DNA of 60,961 nt, taken from the IMG/VR virus record IMGVR_UViG_3300032323_001252, positions 1 to 60,961 of that record; one strand, 5' to 3'. The notes below the pieces were generated by a model that made no database searches, had not been told where the DNA came from, and worked only from the letters and a program-made list of their open reading frames with translations. Position numbers and translations under genes: made by a program. This document shows positions 41,457 to 49,201 of this stretch, piece after piece (position 1 is the first letter of the stretch; each line of letters begins with the position of its first letter). The stretch is from a virus.

Positions 41457-42136
41457 TAAATAAAATCATCCACCAAATTTGGGTTGGGAATTACCCTATT
41501 CCAGAAAGAGAAACTGCTCTCTATAAAGAAATTAGAGAAAAGCATCCTGATTACGAATATCATTTATGGACAGATGCAAATCTTCCTATCATACCTGATA
41601 AATTAAAACCAATGTACGATGAGATGTACAGACAACAAGACTTTGTCTATTGTGCTGATATGCTTCGTTGGTTAGTAGTTTATGAATATGGTGGATGGTA
41701 TCTTGATATTGATTGGGAATACAGAAAACATTTAGATGGATTAAACATTGATCATAGAGATGGTATTGTATTTGGTCATTGGGGAGAAGGTTGGCAGCAT
41801 TGTGACTACACTATAACTAATAACATTTTTGGTTTTGCTAAACATCATCCCATGGTTAAACACATGATTGATACTATGCCAGTTCAATTAGGATATGGAA
41901 ATGCTCCTTATTCACCAGGTTGGTGTGGTATAGAATGTAAAGCCTATCTTGGTTTAGAAAATGAATTCAGTAATGAGATATGGGAATACCATAGAATCAT
42001 GAGAGAACATTTAGATCAACATAACATAGAGTATGGAGACTACAATACTTTTCAAAATGAATACTTCAAACATCATGCATTATATTCATGGTCTTTAGAA
42101 AACAAAAAGCTTTGGCAACAAGGATTAGTTAAATAA
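41453..42136 (+). CDS. Glycosyltransferase with DXD motif (Gly_transf_sug type)
   Basis: 227 residues. It opens INKIIHQIWVGNYPIPE, typical of mannosyltransferase OCH1 and capsule sugar transferases. It has HLWTDANLP, the helix DFVYCADMLRWLVVYEYGGW and the metal-binding YLDIDWE (about 83). It transfers a sugar from a nucleotide sugar. It overlaps the methyltransferase gene by four bases in a glycan cassette. Confidence 0.85.
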   Translation: MINKIIHQIWVGNYPIPERETALYKEIREKHPDYEYHLWTDANLPIIPDKLKPMYDEMYRQQDFVYCADMLRWLVVYEYGGWYLDIDWEYRKHLDGLNIDHRDGIVFGHWGEGWQHCDYTITNNIFGFAKHHPMVKHMIDTMPVQLGYGNAPYSPGWCGIECKAYLGLENEFSNEIWEYHRIMREHLDQHNIEYGDYNTFQNEYFKHHALYSWSLENKKLWQQGLVK

Positions 42137-42140
42137 CATC

Positions 42141-42947
42141 ATGAATATACTCTTACTTACTTCTTGTAATAGAATTAAACAAACTCTATTATCTCTATCA
42201 CTAAATGCCCAGACTATTAAAGGGCCCTTTAGTATAGTTATTGTAGACAACTCTACGCCTGGTGTAGAAGCTAATCAAGCATGTGAACGCCATCAGGGAG
42301 AAGATCCTTATAATGTTGTAAAACCTCACAACTATTGTTCTGATATATCATTACTTTATGATATGGAACAATACTTACCTAATAATGTTGAGCAATATAA
42401 AGTGATTCACACTTCTCCAAGACTAGTTAAGCAACGTGGAGAGTCTACTTCTGTTGCTATGGGGCTTATGCAAGCAGCACTGATGGGAGAAAGACACTAC
42501 GGTAGAGAAAACTACTGTTTGAAAATAACAGGAACGTCTATTCTTAAATATGATCTACTTAGTGAAATGCCTAGTAGATTAGAAAATGCAGGAGTGGTGA
42601 CATGGCATAGAGCTAATATTGGTGGATATGAACGTTCAACTCGTGTATTTGGATGTAGACCAGATGAACTAGTTCCTCACATTGCTAAAGAAGGATGGAG
42701 TGCTTGGTGTGATGACACTAGTGGTATATTTGAACAACGCTTTGCTAGAATGATCATTAGAACATTAGGCGAAGAAAGAGTTAACTATACAAAAGATGAT
42801 GAAAACGGGTTGTTATTAGAAGGCGGTATGGCTATGCAAGATAGTTATGCAAGACAAAGAATAACTCAGTTCATAGAAGAAAACGGTATAGATGTAAATG
42901 CTACACCATATTTAAGAGAATTTACAGAAGGTAAAATTTGGCCATGA
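42141..42947 (+). CDS. Glycosyltransferase-like protein
   Basis: 268 residues. NILLLTSCNRIKQTLLSLSL ... SIVIVDNSTPG has the N-terminal strand-turn of GT-A glycosyltransferases, with a Cys-Asn-Arg start. A clear DXD is not visible in the expected place; TWHRANIGGYERSTRVFGCR and WSAWCDDTSG may form the site. It could be a glycosyltransferase of divergent type. It lies between two clear cassette members. Confidence 0.6.
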   Translation: MNILLLTSCNRIKQTLLSLSLNAQTIKGPFSIVIVDNSTPGVEANQACERHQGEDPYNVVKPHNYCSDISLLYDMEQYLPNNVEQYKVIHTSPRLVKQRGESTSVAMGLMQAALMGERHYGRENYCLKITGTSILKYDLLSEMPSRLENAGVVTWHRANIGGYERSTRVFGCRPDELVPHIAKEGWSAWCDDTSGIFEQRFARMIIRTLGEERVNYTKDDENGLLLEGGMAMQDSYARQRITQFIEENGIDVNATPYLREFTEGKIWP

Positions 42948-43738
42948 AAGTTATAACTGCAAGTTACGGACCTTTGGATGTTACAGATGTAATTAATGAA
43001 AATTACATTAACGATGGTGCTATTTCATTTTCTGTAAGTAACGATGTCTTTGGAGATTCTATGCCAGGAGGCGTAAAAGAATTAAAGATTTCTATAGAAG
43101 ATGAAGGTGTAATAAACAACTACGTATATAAAGAAGGTGAGCTGTTTATATATCCTATATCTGAAGAAGAAGAAACTCGTAAAAAGTTTCTTAGAACTAT
43201 TGATAGAAGAGACCTATTACAATTGTATAACATCAAAGGTTTAGGTATAGAAGTTGGTGTACAGTCAGGACAATTCTCAAAAGATATTCTTAATAGAACT
43301 ACAGACTTTCATCTAATAGCTTTAGATTCTTGGAGAAACATTCCAGAAGGTTATGAAGAAGGAGGTAATACAGAAATGGAAGTTCACATAAAAAACCTCA
43401 TTAATACACTACGTATATTAAGTGAAGATTATGAAGGTAGATTTACAATTATGCGAGAGCTATGTGAAACAGCTTGTCACTTCTTTAAAGATGAGTTATT
43501 TGATTTCATATATTTAGATGCTAATCACTCTGAAGTTTTTGTAACTGAAGAACTAAAACGATGGTATCCTAAACTTAAGCCAGGAGGATTGATTGCGGGA
43601 CACGATTATGTAACTAGACCAAATAATACTGCGTTCGGAGTGAAAGATGCAGTAGATAAATTTTTTAAAGAAAAAAACCTAAAGTTTGAGGTGTGTGATT
43701 TTGGTTGCTGCCCAACTTGGTTTCATATAAAACAATAA
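42944..43738 (+). CDS. Methyltransferase with N-terminal beta domain
   Basis: 264 residues from the ATG at 42944 (ATGA overlap). Residues about 1-75 (MKVITASYGPLDVTDVINEN ... GELFIYP) form a small beta domain like DUF3395, often attached to sugar-modifying enzymes. Residues about 85-264 are a Methyltransf_24 domain: GIEVGVQSGQFS, LIALDSW, FDFIYLDANHSEVFVTEEL, GGLIAGHDY. It probably methylates a sugar made by this cassette. Confidence 0.75.
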   Translation: MKVITASYGPLDVTDVINENYINDGAISFSVSNDVFGDSMPGGVKELKISIEDEGVINNYVYKEGELFIYPISEEEETRKKFLRTIDRRDLLQLYNIKGLGIEVGVQSGQFSKDILNRTTDFHLIALDSWRNIPEGYEEGGNTEMEVHIKNLINTLRILSEDYEGRFTIMRELCETACHFFKDELFDFIYLDANHSEVFVTEELKRWYPKLKPGGLIAGHDYVTRPNNTAFGVKDAVDKFFKEKNLKFEVCDFGCCPTWFHIKQ

Positions 43739-43744
43739 ACCAAC

Positions 43745-44533
43745 ATGAAAAAAGTAAGCTTTGTATGTACATCATACAGAAGATTCTATTGTGTAAGAAG
43801 AATTCTTTCACAGTTTTACGCACAGACATATCCTAACATTGAATTAATACTATTCAATACAGATATGGAATATCCATTTGAGTTAGCAAATCCTGATACT
43901 AATATTGTTGTAGTGAATAACGCAACTGATTATCTTACAGGTGAACCATACAAGAATAGAGGACAAATCTGTAGAGATGCGGTTACGCACGCCACAGGTG
44001 ACTATTTCATGTTAGCAGATGATGATGATGTGTATTTACCATGGCATATACAGCAAGCTGTAGAAGGTATAGAAGAATGTGGAAGAGATGCTTGGAAACC
44101 AGAAAGAAGTTTCTTTGCTGCTCCAGGAAAGGTAGAGCTAAGTATGAATACTATGGAAGCTTCTGTTATTGTAAAGATGGAAAGAATCCGTGAGATTGGA
44201 TTCCGTAGTGATCTTACAGGATTTGAAGGGCTTAGTTGGTATATGCAACTTCGTGATGAGAAAGAGTTAGATGAACATACTCCAGGTTATTTACCATCGT
44301 ATTGTTTTAATTGGGATGATCCAGCAGAAATATCAGGACATAAGCAATCAGGAGATATCAACAACCCTGAAAACTTTGAGAATCACAAGAAAGCATCTGG
44401 AGACTATGCTAAAGGTCCAATAGAAACTGTTAGTTATAATGAACTATATAATTTCTATAAACCATATTACGACTTTATTAGTAACAATCCAGAACAGATT
44501 AATCAAGAGTATAAAGAACGTTACTTTAAGTAA
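43745..44533 (+). CDS. Family 2-type glycosyltransferase
   Basis: 262 residues. KVSFVCTSYRRFYCVRRILS ... YPNIELILFNTD is the GT-A nucleotide-binding start. NRGQICRDAVTHATGDYFML leads into ADDDDVYLP, the metal-binding acidic motif (about 92-100). It is the last plus-strand gene, followed by the bidirectional terminator. With its neighbours it may build a modified sugar on capsid, fibre, DNA or the host surface. Confidence 0.8.
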   Translation: MKKVSFVCTSYRRFYCVRRILSQFYAQTYPNIELILFNTDMEYPFELANPDTNIVVVNNATDYLTGEPYKNRGQICRDAVTHATGDYFMLADDDDVYLPWHIQQAVEGIEECGRDAWKPERSFFAAPGKVELSMNTMEASVIVKMERIREIGFRSDLTGFEGLSWYMQLRDEKELDEHTPGYLPSYCFNWDDPAEISGHKQSGDINNPENFENHKKASGDYAKGPIETVSYNELYNFYKPYYDFISNNPEQINQEYKERYFK

Positions 44534-44537
44534 AAAG

Positions 44538-44564
44538 AAAAAGGAGGCCAATGGTCTCCTTTTT
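44538..44564. terminator. Bidirectional terminator between converging operons
   Basis: AAAAAGGAGGCC (44538-44549) pairs with GGTCTCCTTTTT (44553-44564) around a three-base loop, with A/T tracts on both sides. It ends both the plus-strand cassette and the minus-strand late operon. The 36 bases to 44600 hold nothing visible. Confidence 0.9.
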
Positions 44565-44600
44565 ACTTATATTAAAAACACAAAAATGAAAAACAAATTA

Positions 44601-44756
44601 CTATTTTGATAGTCGCTTTTGCTTCATAGGAGCCATAGGACTTTTTAATCGTTTTATATTATCAGCCTCTCTCATGAAAGGCTTATCAGGTGCAGGGTTC
44701 TTTACCTTTGGTGCTTTACGTGGCTTGCCAGATTTCTTAGCTTTACCAGCAGTCAT
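44601..44756 (-). CDS. Lysine-rich mini-protein 1
   Basis: 51 residues starting MTAGKAKKSGKPRKAPKVKN, with 14 Lys and five Pro, no aromatic core and an ending KQKRLSK. It is the last gene of the late operon, one base after the next mini-gene. Intrinsically disordered and strongly basic, so nucleic-acid or capsid binding is likely. Confidence 0.6.
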   Translation of the reverse strand: MTAGKAKKSGKPRKAPKVKNPAPDKPFMREADNIKRLKSPMAPMKQKRLSK

Positions 44757-44757
44757 A

Positions 44758-45120
44758 TTACTTGCAGCCATATTTGCATTTCTTCATAGAACCACCCTTC
44801 TTCATCATAGCAGGAGCAGAAGTTACAGTTGCACCCATTTGAGCTTTCTTAACAGAAGCACCTTTCTTAGCAATTACACCACGACCTTTTAAGATATCGG
44901 CCTTAGTTACCTTACCATCTTTATTAAGATCAGGGAATGAACCACCAGACTTAGCTTTAGGCTTAGGAGCAGGTTTTTTAGTTTTATCTATAGAAGGACC
45001 TGAACCTGGACCATCGCCAAACTTCTTGTAGTTATCTAGTTCTTTCTTTTTTGCAGCACCTTTGAGCTTACTGAAAGCACCAATTTCGCCACCCATTTGC
45101 ATTTTTTTCTTAATAGCCAT
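44758..45120 (-). CDS. Lysine-rich mini-protein 2 with calcium-loop motif
   Basis: 120 residues. Basic segments with repeated K-M/A-Q-M-GG and MKKGGSMKK strings flank SFPDLNKDGKVTKADILKGR, which matches a single EF-hand or dockerin-type calcium loop (D-x-N-x-D-G-x-x-T-x-x-D). The end KKCKYGCK has two Cys. It may be a capsid- or DNA-associated peptide with a metal-dependent docking element. Confidence 0.65.
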   Translation of the reverse strand: MAIKKKMQMGGEIGAFSKLKGAAKKKELDNYKKFGDGPGSGPSIDKTKKPAPKPKAKSGGSFPDLNKDGKVTKADILKGRGVIAKKGASVKKAQMGATVTSAPAMMKKGGSMKKCKYGCK

Positions 45121-45122
45121 GA

Positions 45123-45311
45123 TTATTTCTTTTTAGACATTTTAGTTGCACCTAATTGTTTGTCTTTCTTCAAGACAGCTTTACCCTTAGCACCTGCTAA
45201 AGTTTTCTCTTGTACCTTAGTGTAAGCACCTTTAGGATCTACAGGTCCTACACGTTTTGTAGAAGCTTTTAATCCTGAAAGACTGCCGCCTGATTGCATT
45301 TTCTTTTTCAT
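45123..45311 (-). CDS. Lysine-rich mini-protein 3
   Basis: 62 residues starting MKKKMQSGGSLSGLKASTKR. The opening K-K-M-Q-x-GG recurs in the other members. The remainder is Lys/Gly/Ala-rich and probably disordered. Two-base gaps to both neighbours show tight packing. Confidence 0.6.
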   Translation of the reverse strand: MKKKMQSGGSLSGLKASTKRVGPVDPKGAYTKVQEKTLAGAKGKAVLKKDKQLGATKMSKKK

Positions 45312-45313
45312 TA

Positions 45314-45874
45314 TTATTTCTTTTTAGTTTGAGCCTTAATCTTTTTCTCCTGCTTTAACATAGCAGCTGTAGGTTTCTTACCAGAACCCTTATTTGCACG
45401 GATGTTATCCCATAAGCCACGCTTAGAGTATGAACCATCAGCACGTTTAATCATACCACCCATCTTTTTCTTAGAACCAGCTGATGTACTATCTGCTTTG
45501 AGTTTTGGTGCATAAACATTAACATTTTCCATCACTCTAGTTGGTGGTGTTCTAAGATCATTCTTATTAAGAGCATTTTTAGGATCTGCTTCTGCAATCT
45601 TTTTAAGAGCAATTCCTCCTTGAGCTTTTTTCATCATACCACCCATTTTGTTTTTAGGTAGTAATGTTGATTCATCAGTAGATTGTGCAGATTGTCTTTT
45701 TATTCTTTGTTGATTTAATTCATATCTACTTACAGTAGATTTTGGCATTGGATTAACAGTAGGTCTTTGTCCAGCAAATCTTTGTGCAGCAGGAGATTTA
45801 CCACCAGGTTTGAGAGGTCGTACAGCATTCACTGAAGAACCATCTTGAGCTTTCTTTAATATTTTTTTTGCCAT
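45314..45874 (-). CDS. Lysine-rich protein 4 with terminal conserved block
   Basis: 186 residues. It opens MAKKILKKAQDGSSVN. Two internal KMGGM(M/I)K repeats occur (KNKMGGMMKKAQGGIALKKI and KKKMGGMIKRADGSYSKRG). The C-terminal YSKRGLWDNIRANKGSGKKP plus TAAMLKQEKKIKAQ is a block I have met in other phages' basic virion proteins. Function unproven. Confidence 0.65.
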   Translation of the reverse strand: MAKKILKKAQDGSSVNAVRPLKPGGKSPAAQRFAGQRPTVNPMPKSTVSRYELNQQRIKRQSAQSTDESTLLPKNKMGGMMKKAQGGIALKKIAEADPKNALNKNDLRTPPTRVMENVNVYAPKLKADSTSAGSKKKMGGMIKRADGSYSKRGLWDNIRANKGSGKKPTAAMLKQEKKIKAQTKKK

Positions 45875-45885
45875 AATATATTATG

Positions 45886-46158
45886 TTAACAGTTCCACTT
45901 TCTTAATGCTAATGCTTTCCTTGTAGGTTTACCATTAGGTTTCTTCATAGGTCCTTGTACACCAGACATTCTAGCACAGAAAGACTTACGTCTGTTAGCA
46001 GCTTTACTTCCTTTCTTCAACTTAGAAGGAGGAGTAGTAACAGCCATCTTTAATTTACTACCAGGATTCTCACGTCTATAAGACGCTACACCTTTTCTAT
46101 TCAGTCCACCTTTAGGATCTTTTCCTTCGGACCTTTGCCATGCTGCGGTCTTTGCCAT
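45886..46158 (-). CDS. DUF6321-like basic protein 5
   Basis: 90 residues. AWQRSEGKDPKGGLNRKGVA, then SYRRENPGSKLK, then SFCARMSGVQGPMK and PTRKALALRKWNC match the conserved pattern of DUF6321, a short family widespread in phages, usually near head genes. The pattern and basic charge suggest nucleic-acid binding. The start overlaps the previous gene by 47 bases. Confidence 0.7.
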   Translation of the reverse strand: MAKTAAWQRSEGKDPKGGLNRKGVASYRRENPGSKLKMAVTTPPSKLKKGSKAANRRKSFCARMSGVQGPMKKPNGKPTRKALALRKWNC

Positions 46159-46381
46159 AATCAGGATTGTCTTTGTGCCACTTCTTTACAGATGCAACAC
46201 CTTGTTTAACAGTTTTAGCTTTAGATTTGTTAGTGAGATTAATCTTATCCCACTTACCAGCAGGGATACCAGCTGTATGATCTACAACGATGTCTCCCTT
46301 ATCGCCTATGCCCTTATCAGTTTTCTTTTTGAAAACTTTATGTGTTTGACCACCAGCCTTAACAATAGCTTTATTTGCCAT
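46112..46381 (-). CDS. Lysine-rich protein 6, paralogous to protein 7
   Basis: 89 residues. The part WDKINLTNKSKAKTVKQGVA followed by SVKKWHKDNPDYGK is clearly related to the C-terminus of the next upstream gene product (TIKQGVAATEKWHKDNPDY). It ends in a very basic tail (KVRRKRS). The two probably arose by duplication. Confidence 0.65.
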   Translation of the reverse strand: MANKAIVKAGGQTHKVFKKKTDKGIGDKGDIVVDHTAGIPAGKWDKINLTNKSKAKTVKQGVASVKKWHKDNPDYGKDRSMAKVRRKRS

Positions 46382-46794
46382 TACTTTTTCTTGCGTTTAT
46401 ACTTATAATCAGGGTTATCTTTATGCCACTTCTCAGTAGCAGCTACACCTTGTTTTATAGTTTTAGCTCCTACTTTCTTTGTAAGATCTATAGTATCCCA
46501 TACACCATTATAAGTAGTAGGATAATTTACCATAATATTACCTGGCTTACCCTCACCTCTCTTAGTACTCTTCTTATAAATGACATATTTCTTACCACCA
46601 GTAGCAGTACCTTTAACTTTCTTAGCTACCTTACCACCACTCTTTAATGTAGATCCCTTGAACTCTCCTTTCTTCTTGATTAGAGGTCCGTTAGGAACAG
46701 GAGTGATGTTTCCTCCTTGCTTAAGAACACCTTTACCTACATAGGCAGAAGCCTTCTGTGGATTGTATGGACCAGGTTTTCTTATAGAAGCCAT
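46381..46794 (-). CDS. Lysine-rich protein 7
   Basis: 137 residues. The N-terminal 70 residues are Gly/Lys/Pro-rich. The C-terminal 65 form the folded-looking domain shared with protein 6 (WDTIDLTKKVGAKTIKQGVA, KWHKDNPDY), ending in KYKRKKK. It overlaps both neighbours by one base (TAATG). Confidence 0.65.
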   Translation of the reverse strand: MASIRKPGPYNPQKASAYVGKGVLKQGGNITPVPNGPLIKKKGEFKGSTLKSGGKVAKKVKGTATGGKKYVIYKKSTKRGEGKPGNIMVNYPTTYNGVWDTIDLTKKVGAKTIKQGVAATEKWHKDNPDYKYKRKKK

Positions 46795-47159
46795 TATTTC
46801 TTTTTCTTAATTGCTACTTTAGTTACCTTCTTAGCTACTACTTTACCTCCTGCTTTCATTTTAGTTTTTCCACCATTTCTCCATGGAGTAGGTGTTCCTG
46901 TCATAGGAGCTGATAATGCTTTTTCTTTAGATAAATATTCTTTATCATTTAACATCTTACGAATTGTTGCAGAATGTTCCTTAAGCTTAGCTTGATTAAT
47001 ACCTTTAGGAGTAAATGTAGAATCAATAATTTGATTTCTACGAGTAGGCTCATAAAATTGACCAGAAGGATTCCATCTTTCTTTAGATTTTGATGGAGCT
47101 TCCATCATTCCATTTTGAGCTTTCTTTACAGGAACTTTCTTTAATACTTTCTTTGCCAT
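46794..47159 (-). CDS. Lysine-rich protein 8
   Basis: 121 residues opening MAKKVLKKVPVKKAQNGMME, with the same KKAQ(N/D)G string as proteins 2 and 4. The central part is mixed and helical (INQAKLKEHSATIRKMLNDK). The end is GKTKMKAGGKVVAKKVTKVA plus Lys run. It probably belongs to the same functional set. Confidence 0.65.
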   Translation of the reverse strand: MAKKVLKKVPVKKAQNGMMEAPSKSKERWNPSGQFYEPTRRNQIIDSTFTPKGINQAKLKEHSATIRKMLNDKEYLSKEKALSAPMTGTPTPWRNGGKTKMKAGGKVVAKKVTKVAIKKKK

Positions 47160-47161
47160 TG

Positions 47162-47317
47162 TTATTTAGATTTACGGGCTCTGCCCATTGCTTTGAATGT
47201 CTTAGCTAATGCTTTTCTCTTAGGAGTACATGTTGCTTTAGTCATAGGAGTACAATATCCTTTATGTTTAGGATTGACTGCCTTCTGAATCCAGTTCTTT
47301 TTTGATGCTGTTGCCAT
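47162..47317 (-). CDS. Lysine-rich mini-protein 9
   Basis: 51 residues. KKNWIQKAVNPKHKGYCTPM then TKATCTPKRKALAKTFKAMG. The WIQKA...KHKGYCTPM...C-TPKR pattern is one I associate with small basic proteins next to phage structural genes. It has two Cys and 14 Lys. The start ATG is at 47317; the stop is two bases before protein 8. Confidence 0.6.
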   Translation of the reverse strand: MATASKKNWIQKAVNPKHKGYCTPMTKATCTPKRKALAKTFKAMGRARKSK

Positions 47318-47344
47318 ACCTGTGATAGGTTAAATTGGGTTTTA

Positions 47345-47977
47345 CTATAATATCTTTATAGGTGTATTATTCTTTCTACTACCAGAAAGTTTCTCATGTA
47401 ACTTTTTATAACTTGTGTTTTTCTCACAGTCTGTAATAGACTCATATATAATATTAGTTTGAGTATCTATTACTCTCTTACTTATAGGAGTAGATTTACC
47501 AAACCAAGCATTCTTACAACCTGTAGAAGTCAATCTTAGTTTTTCTCTAGTTTGTTCAGAAGGCGATTTACCTTTCTTAGAATCACTCATTTTTCTTATT
47601 GTTTCTTCTGAGTGTTTCTTTCCAAACATGTGAGCTTTTTCTCCCTTCTGTCTTTCAGATAACTTTAGTATATACTCTTGCGATCTTTTTATACCAGGAG
47701 TACCTTCCCCACCGTTAGTCATATTAACTAAGCTTCCTGTACCTAGATCTTTTCTTCCATATAGCAAAATGAATTCCATCTCCTTTTCACAAGCCTCTTC
47801 CCAAGTTAAGTCATCTAATAAAATTTCTACCCTATAAGGTATTTTATTAGTAATATTCTTCCAATAAATACTTCTGTTAGCTTTTATATTAGATCTTTTA
47901 TAAGTTTCATCATTACCAATTCCTATATAGAATGGTTCGTTCTTATCTAATCTAATATGTCTGTATAGGTAAGCCAC
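47345..47977 (-). CDS. GIY-YIG homing endonuclease
   Basis: 210 residues. It starts with GTG immediately after the previous stop codon. The GIY-YIG core is degenerate: AYLYRHIRLDKNEPFYIGIG (2-21), with Arg in the next helix (YKRSN) and catalytic Glu in EKEMEFILLYG (about 65). NUMOD3-type repeats (HSEETIRKMSDSKKGKSPSE) and a C-terminal NUMOD1-type region follow. It sits inside the late operon between two structural-region genes. Confidence 0.85.
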   Translation of the reverse strand: MAYLYRHIRLDKNEPFYIGIGNDETYKRSNIKANRSIYWKNITNKIPYRVEILLDDLTWEEACEKEMEFILLYGRKDLGTGSLVNMTNGGEGTPGIKRSQEYILKLSERQKGEKAHMFGKKHSEETIRKMSDSKKGKSPSEQTREKLRLTSTGCKNAWFGKSTPISKRVIDTQTNIIYESITDCEKNTSYKKLHEKLSGSRKNNTPIKIL

Positions 47978-48178
47978 TTATTTCTCAATATGTCTACCAA
48001 ACGTAATGTTTGGTTTAACTTTTATTTGACGATGAGTAAATTGCCAGAGCTCCCCAGTGGCATTGATGATAATCGTATAGAGGGTATCGGTCTCATGACC
48101 ATAATCTAAAACCAACCAAACGATTCCATCACCTTTTGGTGTAGTGACTTCTAATCGATTGGCTGGTTCGTAGATCAT
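47978..48178 (-). CDS. Conserved small phage protein
   Basis: 66 residues: LEVTTPKGDGIVWLVLDYGH and ELWQFTHRQIKVKPNITFGR. This beta-rich pattern is one I associate with several environmental phages, where it sits next to the following 85-residue protein. It probably belongs to the virion or assembly set. Function unknown. Confidence 0.65.
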   Translation of the reverse strand: MIYEPANRLEVTTPKGDGIVWLVLDYGHETDTLYTIIINATGELWQFTHRQIKVKPNITFGRHIEK

Positions 48179-48182
48179 TTAA

Positions 48183-48440
48183 TTATTGTTCTGGAACTTC
48201 TACAACAGCACCGTTTTCAACAGCTTTTGCTAATGTAGCTTCCATAATTTGACTAGCTTTATCAGCTAACAAAATGCGTTGTGCTTCTTCTGTAGACAAA
48301 ATAGCACGTAATGAGTTTAAAAGAATACCAAAGTCATTACCTGACAATGTAAATTCTGAATCGATTGCCCAAGTATATTTCTTATTTGGATCAAATGTTG
48401 GCACTTCTTGTGCAGATGGTTCGTCTTGTACAACTTTCAT
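48183..48440 (-). CDS. Conserved small phage protein
   Basis: 85 residues: FDPNKKYTWAIDSEFTLSGN, then FGILLNSLRAILSTEEAQRI and a helical C-terminal half. It begins with a flexible acidic stretch. Like its neighbour it looks like a small conserved protein of phage late regions. Function unknown. The 61 bases upstream are A/T-rich with no gene. Confidence 0.65.
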   Translation of the reverse strand: MKVVQDEPSAQEVPTFDPNKKYTWAIDSEFTLSGNDFGILLNSLRAILSTEEAQRILLADKASQIMEATLAKAVENGAVVEVPEQ

Positions 48441-48501
48441 GTTTGTATTTTATTTTAGTTTGTGTAAATGTAAATGTAATAATTTAAAATTGCAAATTTA
48501 T

Positions 48502-48783
48502 TTACAATGTTATTTCAAATGCGATAATAGCATTAGTTTTAATGCTCTTAGACATATTTAGTTTAATCTGAAACTGATTATGAAACTTAAACAGCTCTTC
48601 TATAATAGCATTGGTATACTTTGGTAGAGAAGGAGCCAGTCTAAATGTATATGATCTAGGATGTTTTATAATCTCCATAGTAGATAGCTCATCTACAGAA
48701 TCGATAATGCCCTCAAGATGTGCAAAATATAACTCATCGTTATAAGGCATTACTTTAGGAAAGAACTTTTTACTAATTTGCAT
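48502..48783 (-). CDS. Hypothetical protein
   Basis: 93 residues, alpha/beta, with a basic start (MQISKKFFPKVMPYNDELYF). No recognised motif. It overlaps the Dps-like gene by one base and is probably co-expressed. Confidence 0.6.
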   Translation of the reverse strand: MQISKKFFPKVMPYNDELYFAHLEGIIDSVDELSTMEIIKHPRSYTFRLAPSLPKYTNAIIEELFKFHNQFQIKLNMSKSIKTNAIIAFEITL

Positions 48784-49190
48784 TAGCTCAATGTTAATAA
48801 GTATTTAGTTTTAGCTGCTTCTCCAGACAATGCATCAGCTAAGTTACATACATCATGATATGCATTTCTTTCTCCGTAAGCTTTCAATGATGATGCAAAT
48901 GACATTATGTTTGATACGCATTTTTCAGATGTACAATCTGTAAGAGGTTCAATTTTATAAACTCCAGGTCTTTGACCTGTATAGCCCATAATCTTCTCAA
49001 TCAATCCATCTTTGAAATCATGTACATAATCGTACAATCCTCCTAGAGCTTGATGTTCAGCATAACTCTTTGTCTGCCAATGTAACAGATGTAATTGCTC
49101 ATGAAAATACGTAAGCTTCCCAGCTATTGTTTCCAAGTTTAATTCTCCTGATTTCATCATCTCATCAGGGAATATTGATTTAAGTGCCAT
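48783..49190 (-). CDS. Ferritin/Dps-like protein (DUF5856 type)
   Basis: 135 residues, four-helix layout. The string FHEQLHLLHWQTKSYAEHQA, with ALGGLYDYVHDFKDGLIEKI, has the H-x-x-x-W-x-x-x-x-x-x-H ... D/E-x-x-x-D spacing of Dps-like proteins. DUF5856 is a phage family of this kind. Dps binds DNA and stores or oxidises iron. Inside a late operon it could be packaged or protect DNA, but the iron site is not complete beyond doubt. Confidence 0.7.
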   Translation of the reverse strand: MALKSIFPDEMMKSGELNLETIAGKLTYFHEQLHLLHWQTKSYAEHQALGGLYDYVHDFKDGLIEKIMGYTGQRPGVYKIEPLTDCTSEKCVSNIMSFASSLKAYGERNAYHDVCNLADALSGEAAKTKYLLTLS

Positions 49191-49201
49191 TTTATTTTAT
49201 T

